Below, piece by piece: positions 42,987 to 49,561 of a stretch of DNA of 64,000 bases (its first letter is position 1; every line of letters starts with the position of its first letter). The notes beneath the pieces are model-generated. The model was not told the DNA's origin. It worked only from the letters and a program-made list of their open reading frames with translations, and did no database searches. This DNA is from Anaerolineae bacterium (GTDB lineage: Bacteria; Chloroflexota; Anaerolineae; UBA4142; SHND01), in NCBI GenBank assembly GCA_020851635.1, contig JADZCJ010000044.1:1-64000 (forward strand), given 5' to 3'. Position numbers and translations under genes: made by a program.

Positions 42987-43766
42987 ATGAACAATTCTTC
43001 TGGGAACGCCCCTGGGAACGCCAATCTCCCGATTGGCGAAGGGCCGTCAACTAACAACGCCAATGTGGAAATTGGCGGTCCCAGCGGCAATGCCAATCAG
43101 GAGATTGGCGGTCCCAGGGACGGTCCCAGGGACGGTCCCGGGGAGTATTGGCACAGTCGCGGGTATTTGCCACATTTTGAAAGCCCGGACGTGATTCAGC
43201 ATGTCACGTGGCATCTGGCGGACAGTATGCCAAAATCAGCCCTGGATCGTATGACTGACGAGCTCAAACACCTGCCGCCCGACAAGCAGCGCGCCGAACG
43301 ACGCATCCGCATCGAGGCGTGGCTGGACGCCGGTCACGGCGCATGCATTCTCCGCGAACCCTCGCTCGCCCAAATGACTCAAGCTTGCCTCCTCCATTTT
43401 GACGGCGCGCGCTATCGCATGTTGGCATGGGTCGTAATGCCGAACCACGTGCACACCCTGTTCCAACCCCTCAACGGCTGGACGGTCGCCAAAATCGTCG
43501 CATCATGGAAAAAATTCACCGCCCGCCAAATCTCCTCTGGGAACGCCCCTGGGATCGCCAATCTCCCGATTGGCGCTCTTTGGCACCGCGAGTATTATGA
43601 CCGCTTTATCCGCGACGAACGACACTTTCACACCGCGCGGAATTACATTCACCAGAACCCGGTCAAGGCGGGATTGTGCGCGCGGGAAGAGGATTGGGTT
43701 TGGAGCAGCGCGTATGCGGGGGGGAAGGACGCCAATCGGGAGATTGGCGGTCCCAGGGGCAAGTGA
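42987..43766 (+). CDS. REP-associated tyrosine transposase (RAYT, Y1/HUH type)
   Basis: A 259-residue protein. Residues 1-53 are largely translated palindrome copies (NLPIG, NVEIGG, NQEIGG and a Gly-Pro-Arg-Asp repeat). The core starts at EYWHSRGYLPHF. The HUH metal motif is in VVMPNHVHTLF (about residue 155), and YIHQNPVKAGL near residue 216 carries the likely catalytic Tyr. RAYTs cut single strands at REP palindromes and are thought to spread them. A further palindrome (residues 187-200) sits between FTARQI and LWHREYYDRFIRDE, and another forms the C-terminus. The core motifs are intact, so the protein may be active. Confidence -1.
   Translation: MNNSSGNAPGNANLPIGEGPSTNNANVEIGGPSGNANQEIGGPRDGPRDGPGEYWHSRGYLPHFESPDVIQHVTWHLADSMPKSALDRMTDELKHLPPDKQRAERRIRIEAWLDAGHGACILREPSLAQMTQACLLHFDGARYRMLAWVVMPNHVHTLFQPLNGWTVAKIVASWKKFTARQISSGNAPGIANLPIGALWHREYYDRFIRDERHFHTARNYIHQNPVKAGLCAREEDWVWSSAYAGGKDANREIGGPRGK
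43020..43109. repeat. Three palindromes inside the 5' part of the RAYT gene
   Basis: Copies at 43020-43037 (GCCAATCTCCCGATTGGC), 43059-43076 (GCCAATGTGGAAATTGGC) and 43092-43109 (GCCAATCAGGAGATTGGC). The middle copy has lost one stem pair. They are followed by three tandem copies of GGTCCCAGGGAC-like sequence. All are in frame with the transposase. Confidence -1.
43557..43574. repeat. Palindrome inside the RAYT catalytic core
   Basis: GCCAATCTCCCGATTGGC preceded by CCCCTGGGATC. The 5' flank of about 17 bases nearly matches the flank of the copy at 43020, indicating a single larger unit that was copied. It is read in frame as NLPIG. Confidence -1.
43731..43748. repeat. Palindrome at the 3' end of the RAYT gene
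   Basis: GCCAATCGGGAGATTGGC in the opposite orientation, followed by GGTCCCAG. It encodes the last residues of the transposase, ending 15 nt before the stop codon. Confidence -1.
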
Positions 43767-43784
43767 CTTTGTTGGGTATGCGCA

Positions 43785-43813
43785 TTGACGCTCGCTTGGC
43801 GTCGTGCTAGAAT
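43785..43813 (+). promoter_or_regulatory. Promoter of the DGR target gene
   Basis: TTGACG (43785-43790) and TAGAAT (43808-43813) are 17 nt apart, with a TGC extended -10 motif. It lies between the RAYT stop and the NACHT gene and points toward the latter. Confidence -1.
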
Positions 43814-43899
43814 TTTTTGATAAAGAATATCTCAAAGATGACTGACTTGTCTTATCGGCAGAAATAGCAAGACCTTTGATTGCAGTCTGAGGTTATCTC

Positions 43900-46680
43900 A
43901 TGCCCTCTCGCAAATCCTCTCCCAAAAAGAAAACGTCAACAGCAAAACATAAATCAGCGCCCGCGCGCGTGACGCGCAACGTGATCGGCGGACACAGTCA
44001 CGTCGCGTGCGCGGACTTTGTCGGCGGCGACAAGCGCACGATCAATTACGGTTTTACCCCCAGAGACGTCGAGCGGCTGATTGTCAAGGTGCTTGCCTTT
44101 TTGGAACGCGGCGCGGCGTTTCTGCCGGACGAACGCCAGCGTGAGGTATTGCGCGCACAGGTGGATGGTGAGACGCTCACTTTTCATGCGGGCGCGGCGC
44201 TGAAATTGTGGGGCCGGCGAGATGAACGCTCCTATCTCCTCTCCCTGACGGTGCGGCGCGAGTACCAGATGTGGGCGACCAAGTTCATTCCACTTGCCGC
44301 GCGGGTAGACGCCAAGCGGGATATTCAGGCACTGGATATGCCGGTGCAGTTTAGCGAATTTCGCGTGCCGCGCGGAGGTTCCGACGCATTGGCGCAAGTC
44401 ACATTTGAGCCGCTCCCCGACATTACCGAGGCGCTGGACCGGCACAGCGCCTTTGTGATTCTGGGGGAGCCGGGCGCAGGCAAGACCACGACGCTGCAAA
44501 AGATCGCTTTCGAAGCCGCGCGCCGTCTGCTGGCAACGGGTGATGGGCGCGTGCCGTTGTTTGTGCGGTTGAGCGAGCAAAGCAATCGTGAGCCGTTCGA
44601 ATTTTTGCGCGACGAATGGGAACGCCACACCGGTTCCGATTTCGCCGATGCATTGGCGGCGGGGCGTGTGTTGGTCCTTGCGGATGGAATCAACGAGCTG
44701 CCGCGCGAAGGACGCCTCAAGGCCTGGCGCCTGTTTGCCCTGGACCAAGCCGAAGCGAATCGAATCGTCTTTACGGGTCGCGAACGCGATTATGACCGCC
44801 AACTTTATTTGCCGCGCGTGCGTGTCGAACCGCTCGACGAGGCGCGCATCGCAGACTATTTGGAACGGAACGATGCCGGAGGGCTGGCGGCGCTGCTCGA
44901 CGATCCAAACACGCGTCTGCGCGAGATGGCGGGCAATCCGTTCAATCTCGCCCTGCTGGTGGCTGCGTATCGAGATAATCAGCGCGACATGGCGAATCGC
45001 GGGCGTCTCATGGAATGGTTTGTGGACGAATTATTCAAGCGCGAAGAAAAGTTAGAGCACCGCGACTGGCTGCATCGCGACGTGCAGACGCGTGCCCTCG
45101 CCCAACTCGCGTATGCGATGCAGGAACAGGGGGAGGGCACGACTCTATGGCTCCGCACCGCGCCGGCGCTCTTGCCGCAATCGGTGGAACACGCCGGCCA
45201 GGACGTGCCCGTCAAACCGGCTGACCTGTTTCGTTGCGCCCGCGCGGCGACGCTGCTTGACCCCGCGACCGACCCGAAGGACATTCGCTTTTATCATCAC
45301 CTGTTGCAGGAATACTTTGCCGCTCTCGACCTCTTGCGGCGATATGATAAAGGGGAGGACTTGTCCGGCTTGTGGCGCGCCAAACGACTCGCCGACGAGA
45401 TGCCGCCCGCTGACGTTGGGGAATGGGATGCCCTGCCTGAACCGCCCGCGACGGGTTGGGAGGTCACGACCATCCTTGCGTGTGGGCTGGCAAAGGACCC
45501 CGCGCGGTTGATCGAGACCATCCGTCCCCTCAATTCCGTCCTCGCGGGTCGCTGTCTGGACGAGAGTGGGATTGACAAGCCAATCGCGGTCACCAACAGC
45601 GTGCGCGCCGACCTGTTGTCAGACCTCAACAACCCGGCAATTCATCTGCGCGCGCGCTTGCAGGCGGGCTATACGCTCGGGCGAATTGACGACCCGCGTT
45701 TTGTTCCACAACTCTTTAACGGCGTCAAGGTGATTGTGCCGGTGATGGCGCCTGTGCCGCCGGGCGAGTATCACATCGGCAGCGCGGACGATGATCAAAA
45801 CGCTGATGACGACGAAAAACCACAACACACGGTTTCCATCCCGGCTTTTGAAATCGGACGCTATCCCGTGACGAACGCAGAATTTGCCTGTTTTATTAAA
45901 GCGGACGGATACAAACAAGACAAATATTGGGAGACCGATTTGGCAAAGCGTTGGCTACAGGGTGAAGATGTCACCGGGGGGCAATTCGGGGCATGGCTCG
46001 ATGAATGGCGCTGGATGCAAGATACTTTTGATTGGAAAGAACGACACGAACGAAGCGGGAATTATTCGCCCGACGAAATCAAGACGTTGGAATATATCGC
46101 AAGCTTGAGTGAAGACGAATTGAGACGGGTTGTGACATCTCAACTCGGCCAAAAATCGCGCGAGCACCCGCACTATTGGGACGACGCGCAGTACAATAAC
46201 GCGTCCCAACCCGTCGTCGGCATCACGTGGTTTGAGGCGCGCGCCTACTGCGCGTGGCTCACCGAGATGACGGGCAAGTGGTATCGCCTGCCGACCGAAG
46301 CGGAATGGGAAGCGGCGGCGCGTGGGAAACAAGCTCACATATACGCGTGGGGCGACGACTGGGACGCGACGAAAGCAAACACGATTGAAGGGCGCGTGTT
46401 GAAACCTTCGCCCGTCGGCGTGTATGATGCGGTGGCTCCAAGTCCTTTTGGGACGTCTGACCAAACCGGGAATGTTTGGGATTGGACGAGCACGCTCCAT
46501 CAGCCGTATCCGTATGCCATAGATGACCGTGAGGATGAAAATGCGGGTGGTGAACGCGTCGTGCGCGGCGGGTCGTTCCCCGATTTTCGTATCTATGCTC
46601 GCTGTGCGAATCGTGGCAGGGACGCACCCGTCAATTTCTACTACAATTTGTGTTTTCGGGTGTTGTCCCCTGGCTCATAG
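43900..46680 (+). CDS. NACHT-NTPase with C-terminal FGE/C-type-lectin domain, DGR target protein
   Basis: A 926-residue protein. Residues 1-30 are basic; 30-70 contain VIGGHSHVACADFVGGD, a glycine-rich segment. The NACHT NTPase follows, with Walker A GEPGAGKTTT (about 189-198), Walker B VLVLADGINEL, and a helical region to about 600. Residues 620-926 are an FGE-sulfatase/C-type-lectin domain: PPGEYHIGSADDD, GRYPVTNAEFACF, YRLPTEAEWEAAARG and NVWDWTST. The end, VVRGGSF...ARCANR...CFRVLS, is the usual diversified region of DGR target proteins. An RT gene follows. Such proteins are proposed defence or conflict sensors in which the lectin-like domain binds variable ligands. Confidence -1.
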   Translation: MPSRKSSPKKKTSTAKHKSAPARVTRNVIGGHSHVACADFVGGDKRTINYGFTPRDVERLIVKVLAFLERGAAFLPDERQREVLRAQVDGETLTFHAGAALKLWGRRDERSYLLSLTVRREYQMWATKFIPLAARVDAKRDIQALDMPVQFSEFRVPRGGSDALAQVTFEPLPDITEALDRHSAFVILGEPGAGKTTTLQKIAFEAARRLLATGDGRVPLFVRLSEQSNREPFEFLRDEWERHTGSDFADALAAGRVLVLADGINELPREGRLKAWRLFALDQAEANRIVFTGRERDYDRQLYLPRVRVEPLDEARIADYLERNDAGGLAALLDDPNTRLREMAGNPFNLALLVAAYRDNQRDMANRGRLMEWFVDELFKREEKLEHRDWLHRDVQTRALAQLAYAMQEQGEGTTLWLRTAPALLPQSVEHAGQDVPVKPADLFRCARAATLLDPATDPKDIRFYHHLLQEYFAALDLLRRYDKGEDLSGLWRAKRLADEMPPADVGEWDALPEPPATGWEVTTILACGLAKDPARLIETIRPLNSVLAGRCLDESGIDKPIAVTNSVRADLLSDLNNPAIHLRARLQAGYTLGRIDDPRFVPQLFNGVKVIVPVMAPVPPGEYHIGSADDDQNADDDEKPQHTVSIPAFEIGRYPVTNAEFACFIKADGYKQDKYWETDLAKRWLQGEDVTGGQFGAWLDEWRWMQDTFDWKERHERSGNYSPDEIKTLEYIASLSEDELRRVVTSQLGQKSREHPHYWDDAQYNNASQPVVGITWFEARAYCAWLTEMTGKWYRLPTEAEWEAAARGKQAHIYAWGDDWDATKANTIEGRVLKPSPVGVYDAVAPSPFGTSDQTGNVWDWTSTLHQPYPYAIDDREDENAGGERVVRGGSFPDFRIYARCANRGRDAPVNFYYNLCFRVLSPGS
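46561..46677 (+). other. Putative DGR variable region (VR)
   Basis: The 3' end of the NACHT gene encodes RGGSF-PDFRIY-ARCANR-GRDAPVNFYYN-LCFRV. In DGR-diversified FGE domains the residues between the conserved RGGS, RCA-R and FRV blocks arise from template AAC/AAT codons; here they are mixed (Asp, Phe, Arg, Ile, Tyr, Gly, Val, Asn), as expected of a mutagenised VR. Boundaries are approximate because no template was found. Confidence -1.
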
Positions 46681-46737
46681 TCCTGCTTTCTGGCTCCTGA
46701 ACTCTGGTTTCTGCAGTTCTGCAATCCTGCGGGGGGT

Positions 46738-46760
46738 GCAGGGGGGCTGTGCCCCCCTGC
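46738..46760 (+). repeat. GC-rich hairpin downstream of the VR
   Basis: GCAGGGGGGC and GCCCCCCTGC form a perfect 10-bp stem with a TGT loop, 58 nt after the target gene. DGRs often have a hairpin or cruciform shortly downstream of VR that promotes retrohoming; this may be that element. Between the stop codon and the hairpin is a TTTCTGG-like micro-repeat. Confidence -1.
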
Positions 46761-46797
46761 CGAACGCGCGAAAAATTTTTTACAGGAGGTGACGACC

Positions 46798-47883
46798 ATC
46801 AAGACGTTCAAACATTTGTATCCTCAAATCACCGCGTTCGAGAACCTGTATCGCGCGTTCAGGGGCGCAGCGCGCGGCAAGCGCAGTCATCCCGATGTGG
46901 CAGCGTTCGAGTATGACCTGGAACAAAATCTGGTGCGCCTGCAAATGGAACTGCAAGCGCAATCCTATCGCCCCGGCGCGTATCACAATTTCCAGATTCA
47001 AGACCCCAAGCCCCGACTCATTTCTGCCGCTCCTTTCCGCGACCGCGTCGTCCACCATGCGCTGTGCCAAATCATCGAACCGATTTTCGAACGGCGTTTT
47101 ATCTCGGATTCGTATGCGTGCCGCAAGCGCAAGGGCACGCATGCCGCGGTCAACCGCGCCCAGCAGTTTGCGCGCCGGTATCGCTATGTCCTGAAATGCG
47201 ACATCGAGCACTTTTTCCCCCGCATTGACCATGCGATATTGCGCGCCGAAATCGCCCGCCGGATTGCGGATGGGGATGCGATGAACATGGTTGACCTGAT
47301 CCTCGCAAGCGGGCAGTCGGTGCACCGCGACGAGCCGCCCGTCTGGTTCGAGGGCGACGACCTGTTTGCCGCGCTCCGCCCGCGCGGTCTGCCCATCGGC
47401 AATCTCACTTCCCAGTTTTGGGCGAATGTATATCTCAATCCGCTCGACCAATTTATCAAGCGCGAACTGAAATGTCACGGCTATGTGCGCTATGTGGATG
47501 ATTTCCTGCTCTTTTCCGACGACAAGGCGACTCTGCACGAATGGCGCGCCAGGGTGATTGCGTTTGCGGCGGCGCTTCGTCAGCGTCTGCATGAAAATGA
47601 ATCGGTTGTGTTTCCCACCCGGACAGGAATTCCCTTTCTCGGCTGGCGCGTGTATCCCGACCACCGGCGGCTGAAGCGGCGCAACGGCGTCCGGTTTGCG
47701 CGGCGGCTCGCGCTCTTGTGCGGGCAGTTGGAACGCGGCGAGATTCCGCTCGAAAGGGTTGCCGTTTCGGTGAATGGCTGGCTCGCGCATGTCCGGCATG
47801 GCGACACGTGGGGCTTGCGGCGCGCGCTCTTGTCACGCGTGGTCATGCCGCGTCCTATCCCGGTCAAAAGCGAGACATCATGA
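46798..47883 (+). CDS. DGR reverse transcriptase
   Basis: About 361 residues. The N-terminus KTFKHLYPQITAFENLYRAF matches DGR RTs. GLPIGNLTSQFWANVYLN (from 47386) is the DGR-type motif 4, RYVDDFLLF (YVDD at 47491-47502) is the catalytic site, and a thumb-like C-terminus follows. It copies a template RNA with adenine-specific errors to diversify the target. The conserved start position is ATC at 46798, five nt after a perfect AGGAGGTGA Shine-Dalgarno sequence. GTG at 46789 is in frame but overlaps the Shine-Dalgarno itself. Expression may be weak or lost. Confidence -1.
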   Translation: MKTFKHLYPQITAFENLYRAFRGAARGKRSHPDVAAFEYDLEQNLVRLQMELQAQSYRPGAYHNFQIQDPKPRLISAAPFRDRVVHHALCQIIEPIFERRFISDSYACRKRKGTHAAVNRAQQFARRYRYVLKCDIEHFFPRIDHAILRAEIARRIADGDAMNMVDLILASGQSVHRDEPPVWFEGDDLFAALRPRGLPIGNLTSQFWANVYLNPLDQFIKRELKCHGYVRYVDDFLLFSDDKATLHEWRARVIAFAAALRQRLHENESVVFPTRTGIPFLGWRVYPDHRRLKRRNGVRFARRLALLCGQLERGEIPLERVAVSVNGWLAHVRHGDTWGLRRALLSRVVMPRPIPVKSETS

Positions 47884-48116
47884 ACCAATCACCGATTTTC
47901 TCCAAGACCTATGATTTCGTCGCGTGGCTCATCCCGCTGACGTGCAAATTCCCACGGCAGCACCGCTTTGTCATGGCAGCCGCGTTACAGCGCGATACTC
48001 TGCGCTTTCAGGAACTGCTCAAAGCCAAATATCAAACCCGACCCATTCCCTCCGGTAGTTTCCTTCCTCCAATAAAGGCGGGAATCGAACGTTGGAATGG
48101 GTCGCTTCTCTCTTGA
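47880..48116 (+). CDS. Truncated Avd (DGR accessory variability determinant)
   Basis: A 78-residue protein starting in the RT stop codon (ATGA overlap). SPIFSKTYDFVAWLIPLTCKFP and QRDTLRFQELLKAKY match the first two helices of Avd, the four-helix-bundle partner that binds the RT and template RNA. Normal Avd is about 110-130 residues. The last 28 residues (from about TRPIPSG) do not look like helices three and four, and I find no continuation in other frames. Probably C-terminally truncated and inactive. Confidence -1.
   Translation: MNQSPIFSKTYDFVAWLIPLTCKFPRQHRFVMAAALQRDTLRFQELLKAKYQTRPIPSGSFLPPIKAGIERWNGSLLS
48039..48104 (+). repeat. 11-bp inverted repeat at the broken end of avd
   Basis: CGACCCATTCC (48039-48049) and GGAATGGGTCG (48094-48104) are perfect reverse complements flanking 44 nt. 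They coincide with the point where similarity to Avd ends, so they may mark the insertion or deletion that truncated the gene. Confidence -1.
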
Positions 48117-48160
48117 TCCCCCTGCACCACATTTTTAATGTTACAAACCCCTGACACGTA

Positions 48161-48213
48161 TTGACGCGCCCGCGCTTTTCCTTTAGGATTAGAACAGACG
48201 TTCTAATCCTAAA
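48161..48213 (+). promoter_or_regulatory. LexA/SOS-like operator and promoter of the LuxR-type gene
   Basis: TTGACG (48161-48166), 17 nt, then TAGGAT (48184-48189). A perfect palindrome, TTTAGGATTAGAAC-AGAC-GTTCTAATCCTAAA (48182-48213), overlaps the -10. Its centre GAAC-N4-GTTC has the form of Gram-positive-type LexA boxes. The gene starts directly after it. Confidence -1.
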
Positions 48214-48588
48214 ATGGTCCTCGATTCCTCGCTCGTCATCATTGCGCTGCTCGTCCTCGTCCTGCTCGTCGTGCTCTGGCAAGCCAAATCGGACGCCCGG
48301 CGGCGCGACAAACCCCCGGCGCAAAATTCGGACGCGCCGCAGTTTCACGCGAGCGGCGTCACCCCGCGCCCCGAAAACAACGCGCCCGCCTCCCTGCGCG
48401 CCCTCACCCGCCGCGAGCGCGATATCGTGCGTCTCGTCCGGCGCGACCTGAGCAACGACGAGATTGCGCGCGAACTCGACATCAGCAAGCGCACCGTCGA
48501 AAAACATCTCGAAAATATTTTCCGCAAACTCGAAATTCGTTCGCGCGCCGACCTCGTGGCGGGTCCGCCCGACGACGATGAAAATTGA
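48214..48588 (+). CDS. Membrane-anchored LuxR-type HTH regulator
   Basis: A 124-residue protein. Residues 5-21 form one membrane helix, a polar linker follows, and residues 63-117 are a LuxR/GerE-type helix-turn-helix: LTRRERDIVRLV, SNDEIARELDISKRTVEKHLENIFRKL. There is no receiver or ligand domain. It is the first gene after the DGR and lies under a SOS-like operator, with a terminator following, so it may regulate the phage-like operon or the cell's response to damage. The start ATG is about 18 nt from the expected transcription start, and no Shine-Dalgarno sequence is visible. Confidence -1.
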   Translation: MVLDSSLVIIALLVLVLLVVLWQAKSDARRRDKPPAQNSDAPQFHASGVTPRPENNAPASLRALTRRERDIVRLVRRDLSNDEIARELDISKRTVEKHLENIFRKLEIRSRADLVAGPPDDDEN

Positions 48589-48593
48589 GCATA

Positions 48594-48637
48594 AAAAGCC
48601 AAGCCTCGGTATTTCCGGGTCTTGCTTTTTTTGCGCC
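48594..48637 (+). terminator. Intrinsic terminator after the LuxR-type gene
   Basis: An imperfect stem with CGG-TATTT-CCG at its tip and AAGC/GCTT at its base is followed by seven T. It separates the regulator from the structural phage operon. Confidence -1.
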
Positions 48638-48724
48638 CACCCCCCTCACGTATTCCACACGTATTCCACACGAATTTCTCGCGCGTCTACGTGAAAAATC
48701 CGTGCAAACTACGTGCGACACGTA

Positions 48725-48753
48725 TTTACATTCTAGAACCCTTGTTCTAAATT
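48725..48753 (+). promoter_or_regulatory. LexA/SOS-like operator within the phage operon promoter
   Basis: TTTACA (48725-48730), 17 nt, then TAAATT (48748-48753). The spacer contains the palindrome TAGAAC-CCTT-GTTCTA (48734-48749), the same GAAC-N4-GTTC core as the operator before the LuxR-type gene. Upstream are two direct copies of CACGTATTCCA (48647-48670). Confidence -1.
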
Positions 48754-48795
48754 ATTCGCATCCATTCGATTTCCGATGGATGCGAATAATTTTTT
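48751..48795 (+). terminator. Hairpin with T-run before the first phage gene
   Basis: ATTATTCGCATCCAT pairs perfectly with ATGGATGCGAATAAT (15 bp, 10-nt loop), followed by TTTTTT. It resembles a terminator or attenuator, but its left arm overlaps the -10 region of the promoter, so a transcript from that promoter would lack part of the stem. Confidence -1.
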
Positions 48796-48806
48796 GAGGA
48801 GGGAAC

Positions 48807-49166
48807 ATGCAGTCCAAAACAACTTTTGCGGACCTCTTTCGCGAGAGCGTGATTTTTCAGGGGTTGATCGCCGTCCTGTGCATCGTCGGCACCTTCGCCC
48901 TGCTCTTGCTCGAGCGTCCGATTCCCGATTTTGTCTGGATGATTGACGCGACGGCGGTCGGTTTCTTTTTTGGCGCGCGCAACCTGATGACGGCGCGCAA
49001 CGGCGCCAAAGAAATGGCGGAAGTGGCGACCAAATTGGCGGTCGAGAACGGGCGCATCGTCCAGGCGCTCTCCACCATGGGCTTGAGCGGACCGCTGGGG
49101 AGCGGCGTGCGCGGCGCGGTCAGTCAAGAACATTCCTACGGTGAACGAAAGGGAGACCGGGGATGA
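48807..49166 (+). CDS. Small membrane protein, holin-like in form
   Basis: A 119-residue protein. One hydrophobic segment near residues 16-36 is followed by DFVWMIDATAVGFFFGARN, possibly a second helix, and a helical polar tail (MAEVATKLAVENG). Small two-helix proteins of phage clusters are often holins, but no endolysin is present, so the assignment is weak. A good GAGGAGGG site precedes the ATG. It overlaps the next gene by 4 nt. Confidence -1.
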   Translation: MQSKTTFADLFRESVIFQGLIAVLCIVGTFALLLLERPIPDFVWMIDATAVGFFFGARNLMTARNGAKEMAEVATKLAVENGRIVQALSTMGLSGPLGSGVRGAVSQEHSYGERKGDRG

Positions 49167-49561
49167 GCGAACAGCATGAACCCACGACCCGACCAAATGG
49201 TCGCGAAATTTTGCGCCTGCGCGAACTGATGGATGTCCAGGTGACCGATGCCATGTGGGCTGCGATTATCCGCGAACTGGTCCAGGTGGCGACCGGCGGC
49301 GAAAAGGGCGCTGTCCAGGCGGCAAAACTCCTCTTTTCCTACCAGTTTGGGCTGCCCAATCAGAAATTGGGACCAAACCAGGCGCCCCCCATCCAGATTC
49401 GAACGATCACAGCATTGCTAAATGAACGAAAAACAACTCGCCACGATTCATCCGGAACTGGACGGCTGGGGAATGACGCTGGACCTGCACCCGGGACAGA
49501 CGCAGGCGTGGAAGTCGAACAAGCGCTTTGTCCTGGTGATGGCGGGGACACAGGGGGGTAA
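49163..49561 (+). CDS. Putative terminase small subunit
   Basis: A 132-residue protein. Residues 15-65 are helical (LRELMDVQVTDAMWAAIIREL, GGEKGAVQAAKLLFSYQFG), like terminase small subunits of the helix-turn-helix type. It lies directly before the large terminase and overlaps it by 140 nt. The last 45 residues, within the overlap, are Gly/Asp-rich and look like frame-shifted sequence. In the other frame a TAA lies just before the large-subunit ATG, so a frameshift may have extended this gene. Confidence -1.
   Translation: MSEQHEPTTRPNGREILRLRELMDVQVTDAMWAAIIRELVQVATGGEKGAVQAAKLLFSYQFGLPNQKLGPNQAPPIQIRTITALLNERKTTRHDSSGTGRLGNDAGPAPGTDAGVEVEQALCPGDGGDTGG

Noticed and set aside
46789-46797. 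GTG at 46789 as the RT start
   Set aside because: It overlaps the Shine-Dalgarno sequence; similarity to DGR RTs begins at the ATC codon. Kept only as an alternative.
47386-47400. GLPIG in the RT as palindrome-derived
   Set aside because: The DNA there is not palindromic; GLPIGN is a conserved DGR-RT motif and the likeness to NLPIG is a coincidence.
48078-48100. tRNA T-arm-like sequence as an att remnant
   Set aside because: GGGAATCGAACGTT resembles a T-arm only loosely and does not match the tRNA-Asp 3' end.
46735-48130. Inverted GGTGCAGGGGG words as ends of a mobile RT-avd cassette
   Set aside because: Only 11 bp in a GC-rich region and part of a hairpin on one side; not strong enough to call element ends.
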